Below are positions 1 through 7,513 of a stretch of 10,921 bases of DNA, one piece after another; the stretch's first letter is position 1, and each line of letters begins with the position of its first letter. The stretch is from NCBI GenBank assembly GCA_965372385.1, contig CBDVCD010000099.1, positions 1 through 10,921 on the forward strand. The letters run 5' to 3'. The notes beneath the pieces are model-generated. The model was not told the DNA's origin. It was given only the letters and a program-made list of their open reading frames with translations, and did no database searches. The position numbers were made by a program, and so were the translations under genes. Origin of the DNA: JASJBU01 sp965372385. Its GTDB lineage: Bacteria > Pseudomonadota > Gammaproteobacteria > Chromatiales > Chromatiaceae.

Positions 1-1
1 T

Positions 2-682
2 GGACTGCGGGCGCCGGTGGATACCATTTCCAGGGCGATAGCCGTCGTCGGTACGAATGAACTGCGGAATCTCGTAATGGCAACCACCGCGGCACGCATC
101 TTCACAGGAATTCCAGCTGATCTGGTGGACATGGCCCAATTCTGGCGATACTCCGTCATGACCGGGTTGATCGCAAAGGAACTGGCGTTGCGTTGTAGTG
201 TGCTGCACAGTGAACGTCTCTTCGTGATGGGCATGTTGCATGATATCGGTCGCCTGGTGATCTACCTCACCCTGCCAGATCAGTCCAGGGACATTCTGCT
301 GATTACCGGAGGCGATGATAATCTGTTAGCTGAAACGGAGAAGGATGTGCTCGGATTTACCCATATGGATGTGGGTGCCGAACTTTTACGTAATTGGGGG
401 CTTCCGGATGGACTGGTCTCTGTGGTGGGGGCTCATCATGATCCCTTCAAGGCGGGAGACTATCAGTTTGATGCCGCGCTGATCCATGTTGCCATTGCGC
501 TGACTCACGGCGAGATGAGTGGCTTGTCATTTGATGAAATGATTAGCCCTATTTCTCCCTCAATGTGGGATTTCACCGGGTTGTCTGTCGAGCATCTGGA
601 GTCCGTCATAAAGGTCGCCCCTGTCAAGGCTGCTGAGGTCATCGATCTCATTTATAAGCCAGTGGAAAGAGTCCACTCCTGA
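2..682 (+). CDS. HDOD-domain protein, 5' end missing
   Basis: This is the C-terminal part of an HDOD-domain protein, a family of HD-hydrolase relatives usually found in bacterial signalling proteins. The frame is open from base 2 without a start signal. The GTG at 17 lies inside the conserved 'AI..VG...LRNLV' segment, so it is not the real start; roughly the first 50-70 residues are probably outside the window. Visible hallmarks are the 'FWRYS' helix (about 140-154), the His-Asp dyad in 'LHDIGRL' (239-244), the 'THMDVGAELLRNWGLP' segment and 'GAHHDP'. The His usual in the first motif is Tyr (149-151), and the Asp usual in the late 'H.A..' helix is Ile (494-496). A full metal site is therefore unlikely, which is common in HDOD proteins and suggests a regulatory or binding role rather than catalysis. 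No membrane segment is visible. It ends 88 bp before recC on the same strand with no clear terminator between, so some read-through into recC is possible. The family call is solid; the cellular role is unknown. Confidence 0.85.
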   Translation, partial: GLRAPVDTISRAIAVVGTNELRNLVMATTAARIFTGIPADLVDMAQFWRYSVMTGLIAKELALRCSVLHSERLFVMGMLHDIGRLVIYLTLPDQSRDILLITGGDDNLLAETEKDVLGFTHMDVGAELLRNWGLPDGLVSVVGAHHDPFKAGDYQFDAALIHVAIALTHGEMSGLSFDEMISPISPSMWDFTGLSVEHLESVIKVAPVKAAEVIDLIYKPVERVHS

Positions 683-770
683 ACGCCGATCCCTCCGCTT
701 AACTGTTACACCCTGCCTCTCAGTCGGAGGACTCATGTTCTGAGCCCCATTCGGAGTAGAATGGAGTTCC

Positions 771-3700
771 ATGCTCAGACTCTACCAATCCAATCGCCTG
801 GAAATGCTTTCCCGCAGACTCGCCGAGCTATTGGCGGAGCCAGGGCAAGCGCCATTGCAACCCGAAACCCTGGTCGTGCAACACCCCGGCATGGCCCGCT
901 GGCTCGCGCTGGAGATCGCCACCCACACCGGCATCTGTGCGAATCTTCGCTTTGCGTTGCCAGCCGCCATTATCTGGGAGATATTTCAGGCCTTCTTGCC
1001 AGACGTTCCGACCAACAACCGGTTCGATCCGTCGCTGCTCAACTGGCGAATCTTTGCACTCCTCGATGAATGTCAGGATGAGCCGCTTTTCAAGCCGATC
1101 CGCCACTATCTGCAGGGGAACGACGAGATCCGACGTTTTCAATTGGCGGATCGCCTGGCAAAGCTGTTCGACCGATACCTGGTCTATCGCCCCGACTGGA
1201 TTCTTCGCTGGGAGGCGGGGCAGGAGGCTATCACGGGGGACACCTGGCAGGCGGAGCTATGGCGGCAACTGGCGGTCGACTCTGAGGTCCATTGGGTACG
1301 TTTGCAACAGACCTTGGCGGATTGCCCGGGGGATAAACCGCAAGGATTGCCGCAACGGCTATGCCTAATCGGGGTGCCGACCCTCTCCCCCGGCTATCTT
1401 CAGATCATTCAGTGGCTCTCCCAATGGATCGACATTCACCTCTTCCTGCTCAATCCGTGTGAAGCCCATTGGGCGGAAATCGTCGATATAAAGGAGCAGG
1501 CCAAACGGGAGCTGAGGGCTGATGGTAGTGAACTCTATCTGGATGTGGGCAATCCACTACTCGCTTCATTGGGCCGGCAGGGCAGGGATTTCTTCGCCAG
1601 CGTCAATGAATTTGACCCCGGTTCCGAGGAGTGGTTTGCCGATCCGGGGGATGAGACGCTGCTGCAGCGTCTGCAACAGCAGATCCTGAGGCTGGAAGCG
1701 CCCAAAAATGCCACGACTGCATCGGATGACAGTATCAGCTTGCAAATTTGTCACAGTCCCATGCGGGAGGTGGAGGTGCTCTACGATCAGCTGCTGGCCA
1801 TGCTGGAGCAGACACCTGAATTGACTCCGGCCGGGATTCTGGTGATGACGCCAGACATCGAGACCTATGCGCCGTTGATCGAAGCCGTCTTTAGCGTGGC
1901 GGCTGATCGTCCCGCCATTCCCTATCGCATCAGTGACCTGGCGATACAACAGGATAGCCGGCATGCCGCGGCCTTGCTGGAACTGCTGGAACTGCCAGGC
2001 TCCCGCTTCAGTGTCAACCGGATGCTGGGTTTGTTGGAGATACCCGCCATCGGTCAGCGCTTTGACCTGGATGAAGCCGCGCTGGAGCAGTTGGCCGCCT
2101 GGATCGAACAGGCGAACATCCGCTGGGGGCGGGACGGCCGGAGTAAAGCCGCCCTGGGACTGCCAGCGGAACCACGCAATACCTGGCGGGCAGGACTGGA
2201 GCGGTTGCTGTTGGGTTTTGCCATGCCGACAGAGAGTGAACAGCTCTGGCAGGGGATTGCCCCCTTAAACGCGGCAGAGGGTTCAACCGCAGCCTGGCTG
2301 GGTGGCCTGTTGGCATTCTGCGAGGCGGTTTTCAACCTGGAGGAACAGCTGTCGAAACCCCGTGGCGTAGCGGCATGGTGCAGCCAATTATTAGAGATAT
2401 GCGAGCTCTTTTTTCTTCCGGACAAGACGGCCGAGCAGCCTCTGCAGCAGATTCGTCAAGCCATTCAGCAGTTACGGGAAGGGGCGGAAGCAGCGAATTT
2501 TACCCGGGAGATTTTCCTGCCGCTGCTCCGCCTGCGCATGGAACAGGCGTTTGCGGCAACCACCCATCGGGGCTTTCTTGGCGGGGGAGTCAATTTCTGC
2601 TCCCTGGCGCCCATGCGCAGTCTGCCATTTCAGGTGATCTGCCTGATTGGCATGAACGAAGGGAGTTTTCCCCGGGAACAGCCTATTCTGAGCTTTGACC
2701 TGATGGGCCGGCAGTTTCGTCTTGGGGATCGCTCCCGTCGGGCGGATGACCGCTATCTCTTTCTCGAGACCCTGATCTCTGTACGCAGACACCTTTATAT
2801 CAGCTATGTCGGACGGAGCATCAAGGACAACAGCTCACTACCGCCAGCGGTGGTGGTGGATGAACTGAGGGATTACCTGGCCGCTCAGATGGGTGCTCAG
2901 GGGCTGGGTGAGATTACCCATCATCACCCATTACAGCCCTTCAGTCCCGACTATTTCTCAAGAGATAACCGGCTCTTCAGCTATTCACCCCGTATGCGTG
3001 AAGCGGCCCTGCTGGTCGGGCATGGAGGGGAAGTGACCCGTCCCCTGGTCACGCAGCCCTTGCCGGATACCGGTGAGGAGTATCGCCAGGTCGAACTCAG
3101 CCAACTGATCGATTTTTATACCAACCCAGCCAGGGCCTTTGCCCGGCAACGACTCAATCTGCAACTGGAATCGGGCAGCAGCCTGCTGGAGGAGCGCGAG
3201 CCGTTCGTGCTGGCTGGGTTCGCCATGGATGAGCTCGAAAGTGAGCTGGTCAATGCGCTGCTGGCGGGTGAATCAGGTGAGGAGGTCTATCTGAGAATGT
3301 CCGCCAGGGGGATTCTTCCACACGGCAATCCGGGAAGGGGGCTGTACCAGCAGCTCCTGCCATCCGCCAGCCGGATGGTCGATCGTCTGGAGTCATTACA
3401 GCTCGGAGATGAATTGCAGGAGATCGATTTTGACCAGCCATTGGGTGAGGGCTCACTGGATGGCCGTCTGCGCGGGTTGTATCACCAGGGACAACTCTCC
3501 TTCAGTGTTGGCCGGTTCTACCCTCATCAGATGCTGGATCTTTGGATACGCCACCTGGTGTTGAACTGGCTTCGCCCTGAAGGGGTGGGACTGTGGGCTA
3601 GCTGGCTGGAGCGGGAGGGAGGTGGGCGTTTCACACCGGTGCAAGAGGCAGCACGCTATCTGGATCAACTGCTCGGGTACTATCGCCAGGGCATGTGTTC

Positions 3701-3947
3701 ACCTCTCCACTTCTACCCAGGCAGCTCCTGGCTCTATGCCGAGAGGTTGCTCGCGAAAGGAGACCAAGAGGCAGCGTACAACGCGGCAATAAACAAATGG
3801 CTGGGAAGCGATTACTACCCGGGTGAGCAGGCCAAACCCTATCACCAGCTGCTGCAGTGTGGGACTGAGATGCTTGACAGCTCATTCTTTACCACCAGCC
3901 TTGCCGTGTTCGGGCCGCTCATGCAACATCTGGAGTACGCCGGATGA
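771..3947 (+). CDS. recC: RecBCD subunit gamma, RecC
   Basis: RecC is the non-catalytic scaffold of the RecBCD helicase-nuclease. It splits the duplex, guides the 3' strand to the RecB nuclease and reads the Chi sequence. The 1058-residue product (E. coli 1122) aligns with E. coli RecC from the first residues ('MLR.Y.SNRL') and keeps the family blocks 'LFDRYLVYRPDW' (around 132-143), 'CHSPMREVEVL' (from 327), 'RSLPF' and 'GMNEGSFPR', 'GDRSRRADDRYLFLE' (652-666) and 'LYISYVGRSI.DNS'. The ATG at 771 is chosen because the homology begins there; a GGAG at 763-766 is a short-spaced ribosome site (4 nt), with another GGAG at 753. The gene at 761 in another frame is a shadow. Of the residues I recall as Chi-reading in E. 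coli, several are kept (Q37, L63, W69, L132, D134, R140) but T40, Q44 and D133 are replaced by P39, R43 and K131. It overlaps recB by 4 bases. No good promoter is visible in the 88 bp upstream. Confidence 0.97.
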   Translation: MLRLYQSNRLEMLSRRLAELLAEPGQAPLQPETLVVQHPGMARWLALEIATHTGICANLRFALPAAIIWEIFQAFLPDVPTNNRFDPSLLNWRIFALLDECQDEPLFKPIRHYLQGNDEIRRFQLADRLAKLFDRYLVYRPDWILRWEAGQEAITGDTWQAELWRQLAVDSEVHWVRLQQTLADCPGDKPQGLPQRLCLIGVPTLSPGYLQIIQWLSQWIDIHLFLLNPCEAHWAEIVDIKEQAKRELRADGSELYLDVGNPLLASLGRQGRDFFASVNEFDPGSEEWFADPGDETLLQRLQQQILRLEAPKNATTASDDSISLQICHSPMREVEVLYDQLLAMLEQTPELTPAGILVMTPDIETYAPLIEAVFSVAADRPAIPYRISDLAIQQDSRHAAALLELLELPGSRFSVNRMLGLLEIPAIGQRFDLDEAALEQLAAWIEQANIRWGRDGRSKAALGLPAEPRNTWRAGLERLLLGFAMPTESEQLWQGIAPLNAAEGSTAAWLGGLLAFCEAVFNLEEQLSKPRGVAAWCSQLLEICELFFLPDKTAEQPLQQIRQAIQQLREGAEAANFTREIFLPLLRLRMEQAFAATTHRGFLGGGVNFCSLAPMRSLPFQVICLIGMNEGSFPREQPILSFDLMGRQFRLGDRSRRADDRYLFLETLISVRRHLYISYVGRSIKDNSSLPPAVVVDELRDYLAAQMGAQGLGEITHHHPLQPFSPDYFSRDNRLFSYSPRMREAALLVGHGGEVTRPLVTQPLPDTGEEYRQVELSQLIDFYTNPARAFARQRLNLQLESGSSLLEEREPFVLAGFAMDELESELVNALLAGESGEEVYLRMSARGILPHGNPGRGLYQQLLPSASRMVDRLESLQLGDELQEIDFDQPLGEGSLDGRLRGLYHQGQLSFSVGRFYPHQMLDLWIRHLVLNWLRPEGVGLWASWLEREGGGRFTPVQEAARYLDQLLGYYRQGMCSPLHFYPGSSWLYAERLLAKGDQEAAYNAAINKWLGSDYYPGEQAKPYHQLLQCGTEMLDSSFFTTSLAVFGPLMQHLEYAG

Positions 3948-6900
3948 AGCGCATGGATCTGGCTGGCGTACCCTTGCAGGGGCTGAATCTGATTGAGGCG
4001 AGCGCCGGCACGGGCAAGACCTATACCTTGACCGGGCTCTATCTGCGACTGTTAATCGAGCAATCCCTGCTCCCAGAGCAGATTCTGGTGGTTACCTACA
4101 CCAACGCCGCCACTTCAGAGCTGAAGGAGCGGATTCGCCAGCGTCTGCTGGCGACCCGGCAGGCCTTCTTGGACGGGGGGGGGGAGGACCCTCTCATCGA
4201 GCATCTGCTGCTTTCCCAACCCGATCGGGAGCGGGCGATCAAACAGCTCAATCTGGCGATCGCCGCTTTCGATCGGGCGGCAATCTACACCATCCATGGT
4301 TTTTGCCAGCGGGTACTGATCGAGCATGCCTTTGAGACATCCCAGCCTTTCGAGATGGAGCTGGCGCCAGATCAGGCATCGCGGTTGCTGCAGATCGCCG
4401 ATGATTTCTGGCGGATCTACCTGGCCGATCTCCCTGAGCGGTTGACAGAGTGGGTTCAGGCGGAGATCGGTACACCGGAGAAACTGCTCGCCGGGGTCAG
4501 GCAGGGTCTCGGTAAACCCTATCTGGAGGTGCGGGGGGCAGAGCTGCCCGATGACCTGGAGGAGGCTGATCGCCAGGTCTCCGAACTTATCGGAGAGATC
4601 CGCCAAGTCTGGCAAACGGAAGGCGATGAGATCCGTGATTTTCTTACAGACAGTGACCGTTTCAAGCAAAACTCCTACAATTCCGCGAAGGTCTCTGGCT
4701 GGTGTACGGAGATGGCAGCCTGGCTGGTGGAAGAACCGCTCCGGCTGGAGGGATTCACTAACCTGAAAAAATTCACCCAACGCTCGATCAAGGCCGGGCT
4801 TCGTCAGGGCGAAGTCAGTATGGAGTCTGAACTATTCTATAAATGTCAATTGCTTGAAGATCTAAATGAAAGTAGAATCAAGAAATATCAAGCGGCAGTT
4901 CGGGCACTGCGTTTGGTGTTTTATCGCTATCTGCTAGAGGAGCTGCCTAAACGTCAGCTTGAGGCGCGGGAGTGGTCCTACGACGATCTGCTGCTGCAGC
5001 TCGAGCAGGCGCTTTCCGGCCAGTACGGTTCGCGACTTGTGGCACTCCTGCAACAGCGTTTCCCCGTCGCGCTGGTAGATGAATTTCAGGATACCGACCC
5101 GATCCAGTATGGCATCCTCTCCTGTATCTATGGCCGGAGCGAACAGACAGTTTTTCTGGTGGGAGATCCGAAACAGGCGATCTACAGCTTTCGTGGCGCG
5201 GATATCTTTACCTATCTCACGGCCCGTAAGAAGGCTCAGGAACACTACAGTCTGGAGGTCAACTGGCGTTCCAGCCCTAAGCTGATTCGCGCCTTCAACA
5301 GCCTGTTCAGCGCCAATCCCAGGGCTTTTTTTTTCCCGCAGATTCCCGCGTTGCCGGTGCAGGCGGCCCCCGGCAAGGCTAAGGGATTGCAGGAGAAAGG
5401 CGACAAGGCAGGGCCACTGAGAATATGGCAGCTACCCGCCGACACGGGGATTAAACTGCCCACGCTGCGCCAGACGGTGGCGGATGCGACGGCTGAAGAG
5501 ATCGCCCGGCTGCTGCAACTGGGCCGGGCAGGGCGGTTGACCCTGGATGGTGAGCCCTTGGGGGGCGGCGATATCGCGGTGTTGGTGCGCAAACACAGAC
5601 AGGCGGAACAGATCGCCGCAGCCCTGATGACCCGAGATATCCACAGTGTCCGCACGGCCCAGGATAATGTCTTTCTGACTCGGCAGGCGGAGCAGCTGGA
5701 GCGGCTCCTGCTGGCGCTGGTGGAACCCCGCCGGGATCCACTGATGCGGGCTGCGCTGGCGACCGAACTGTTAGGTTGGTGTGGCAGGGAGATCGATGAG
5801 TTAAACCGGGATGATGCCCTGTTGAGCAGCCAGTTCGAGACCTTTCTCGCCTATCATCAACAGTGGCGCGATGCTGGCTTCATCCGTATGTTTCGGCAGC
5901 TGCTGAGTGATCAGGATGTGGAGAGGCGTCTGCTGGCCTACCGGGATGGGGAGCGGAGACTCACCAATCTCTACCAGCTCGCCGAGCTGCTGCATCGGCA
6001 TGACGCTGAGGCGCAGCCCGGAATGGAGGGGCTGTTGAAGTGGTTCTCATGGCAGCGTCAGGATGAGGCTGTAGCTGAGGAGGAACGTCAGCTGCGACTG
6101 GAGAGTGACAGCCATCTGGTGAAGATCGTCACCCAGCATGCCAGCAAGGGGTTACAGTATCCGGTGGTGTTCTGTCCCTTTCTGTGGGATGAGACCCTGG
6201 GGCTCAGGAAGGCCCAGAGCGCCTATCTGTTTCACGATCCGCAAGCCGACTATCAGGCGGTATTCGAGCTGGGCTCCGCTGGCTTTGTCGAGAATCAGCG
6301 ATATCACAAGCAGGAGGAGCTGGCGGAAAACCTACGCCTGCTCTACGTGGCCCTGACCCGCGCTCAATACCGTTGTTATCTGCCCTGGGGCAAGGTGAAG
6401 CACAGCGAAAATTCCGCCCTAGCCTGGTTGCTGCATCCACCTGGGCCGGACGCGGAGGATCCGCTTGTGAACTGGCAGGCAGGCTACAAGAAACTCACTG
6501 CCGCTGATATTCAACAGCGGATTGAATTCCTGGTCGATGAGGCGGATGGCGCGATCAGTCTGCTTCCATTGACGGAGGGTTCAGGTGTTGGACAGCTGTC
6601 ACTCGAGCTGCCGCCGGATCTCGAACCGGCAAGGACCTTTGCCGGTGTGCTGCATAGGGGGCGCAGGATCAGCAGCTTCTCTTCATTGATCTCCGGACAG
6701 GCCGCCGATCTGCCGGACTATGATGCCTTTTCCCCACGCCTGGATGATTCAGCCCAGCAGGATGATCAGGCCTTGACGATTCATCGTTTTCCTAAGGGAG
6801 CTCAGCCGGGTACCTGTCTTCACGCCATCTTCGAGCATCTCGATTTCACCGCGACGGACCCAGAGAGAGTTGCGACGCTGGTGGAAGAGACACTCACTGC

Positions 6901-7513
6901 CTACGGCATTGAAGTGCGCTGGACTTCGGTGGTGGCCGATCTGATCGTTGCGGTGCTGGCGACCTCCCTGAACCGGGAGGGGCTGAAACTGGGAGAGATT
7001 AGCAACCGTCAGCGTATCAATGAAATGGAGTTCTACTACCCTGTTTGCCAGCTGGATGCCGGGCGGCTGGTAACGCTGGTCAGGCAGCATGGCTTTGCGG
7101 CCTCAGGACGGTTGATGGCTGGCTTCGACAACCTGGGTTTCACCCCAATCCAGGGTTTTATGAAGGGCTTTATCGATCTGGTATTCGAGGCCGGGGGGCG
7201 ATACTGGCTGCTCGACTACAAATCCAACTGGCTGGGAAATGCTCTCTCCTCCTATGCTCAGCCCTGGCTGGAGCAGGCGATGGTTGAGCATCACTATCCG
7301 CTGCAATATCTGTTTTACGTGTTGGCCTTGCACCGCTATCTGAAACAGCGCTTGGCGGATTATGCCTACGACCGACACTTTGGTGGGGTCTTCTATCTCT
7401 TCCTGCGGGGCATGACCCCGCAGACCGGATGCGAGTATGGCGTGTTTCAGGAGCGCCCGCCCGCGGCGTTCATCCAGGCCCTGGACCGGCTCATGGCGGA
7501 GGATCCGACATGA
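3944..7513 (+). CDS. recB: RecBCD subunit beta, RecB helicase-nuclease
   Basis: RecB is an SF1A 3'-5' helicase fused to the single nuclease domain of RecBCD. All helicase motifs are present: Walker A 'ASAGTGKT' (19-26), 'TIHGFCQR' (motif Ic region), motif II 'DEFQDTDP' (379-386), motif III 'GDPKQAIYSFRG' (407-418), motif IV 'NWRSS', motif V 'TQHASKGLQYP' (730-740) and motif VI 'LYVALTRAQ' (800-808). The C-terminal nuclease domain has His960 ('GTCLHAIFEHLDF'), Asp1078 ('GFIDLVF') and Asp1091/Lys1093 ('LLDYKSNW'). By my alignment these match E. coli H956, D1067, D1080 and K1082, so nuclease activity is expected. Length is 1189 against about 1180 in E. coli. The start at 3944 overlaps the recC stop (ATGA) and has GGAG at 3932-3935 with 8 nt spacing; an ATG at 3953 is less well placed. 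Unusual features are a 10-G tract at 4175-4184 and a 9-T tract at 5326-5334, both inside the reading frame. There is also a short AT-rich stretch around 4828-4895. Confidence 0.97.
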   Translation: MKRMDLAGVPLQGLNLIEASAGTGKTYTLTGLYLRLLIEQSLLPEQILVVTYTNAATSELKERIRQRLLATRQAFLDGGGEDPLIEHLLLSQPDRERAIKQLNLAIAAFDRAAIYTIHGFCQRVLIEHAFETSQPFEMELAPDQASRLLQIADDFWRIYLADLPERLTEWVQAEIGTPEKLLAGVRQGLGKPYLEVRGAELPDDLEEADRQVSELIGEIRQVWQTEGDEIRDFLTDSDRFKQNSYNSAKVSGWCTEMAAWLVEEPLRLEGFTNLKKFTQRSIKAGLRQGEVSMESELFYKCQLLEDLNESRIKKYQAAVRALRLVFYRYLLEELPKRQLEAREWSYDDLLLQLEQALSGQYGSRLVALLQQRFPVALVDEFQDTDPIQYGILSCIYGRSEQTVFLVGDPKQAIYSFRGADIFTYLTARKKAQEHYSLEVNWRSSPKLIRAFNSLFSANPRAFFFPQIPALPVQAAPGKAKGLQEKGDKAGPLRIWQLPADTGIKLPTLRQTVADATAEEIARLLQLGRAGRLTLDGEPLGGGDIAVLVRKHRQAEQIAAALMTRDIHSVRTAQDNVFLTRQAEQLERLLLALVEPRRDPLMRAALATELLGWCGREIDELNRDDALLSSQFETFLAYHQQWRDAGFIRMFRQLLSDQDVERRLLAYRDGERRLTNLYQLAELLHRHDAEAQPGMEGLLKWFSWQRQDEAVAEEERQLRLESDSHLVKIVTQHASKGLQYPVVFCPFLWDETLGLRKAQSAYLFHDPQADYQAVFELGSAGFVENQRYHKQEELAENLRLLYVALTRAQYRCYLPWGKVKHSENSALAWLLHPPGPDAEDPLVNWQAGYKKLTAADIQQRIEFLVDEADGAISLLPLTEGSGVGQLSLELPPDLEPARTFAGVLHRGRRISSFSSLISGQAADLPDYDAFSPRLDDSAQQDDQALTIHRFPKGAQPGTCLHAIFEHLDFTATDPERVATLVEETLTAYGIEVRWTSVVADLIVAVLATSLNREGLKLGEISNRQRINEMEFYYPVCQLDAGRLVTLVRQHGFAASGRLMAGFDNLGFTPIQGFMKGFIDLVFEAGGRYWLLDYKSNWLGNALSSYAQPWLEQAMVEHHYPLQYLFYVLALHRYLKQRLADYAYDRHFGGVFYLFLRGMTPQTGCEYGVFQERPPAAFIQALDRLMAEDPT
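4175..4184 (+). repeat. 10-G homopolymer inside recB
   Basis: Ten consecutive G residues encode the Gly codons between 'FLD' and 'ED' at about RecB residues 78-81, in a stretch between the early helicase motifs that is variable compared with E. coli. Other G runs in these genes reach only 6 (for example near 4532, 5567, 7193 and 8110). Loss of one G leads to a stop at 4317-4319, and gain of one G to a stop at 4333-4335, both long before helicase motif II. The run is read directly; any slippage is inference. Confidence 0.95.
5326..5334 (+). repeat. 9-T homopolymer inside recB
   Basis: Nine consecutive T residues encode the Phe triplet of 'RAFFFPQ' downstream of helicase motif IV. Loss of one T gives a stop at 5418-5420 and gain of one T gives a stop at 5380-5382, so slippage would remove motifs V-VI and the nuclease domain. 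The run is seen directly; slippage is not shown. Confidence 0.95.
7498..7503 (+). promoter_or_regulatory. recD ribosome binding site
   Basis: GGAGGA lies 6 nt before the ATG at 7510, inside the last codons of recB. It is a near-perfect Shine-Dalgarno and decides the recD start in favour of 7510 over the in-frame GTG at 7429. With the ATGA overlap it implies translational coupling or re-initiation after recB. Confidence 0.8.

Noticed and set aside
683..770. Promoter or terminator between the HDOD gene and recC
   Set aside because: Only a 4-bp stem (CTCA/TGAG near 732-744) with no T tail is visible, and no convincing -35/-10 pair could be found.
4115..4780. 221-codon open frame on the - strand opposite recB
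   Set aside because: It lies wholly antisense to conserved RecB helicase sequence, has no recognisable family motif, and long antisense frames are expected in GC-rich genes.
7429..7509. N-terminal extension of RecD from a GTG start
   Set aside because: It overlaps the conserved end of recB, exceeds the family length, and the ATG at 7510 has a strong Shine-Dalgarno and a coupled ATGA junction.
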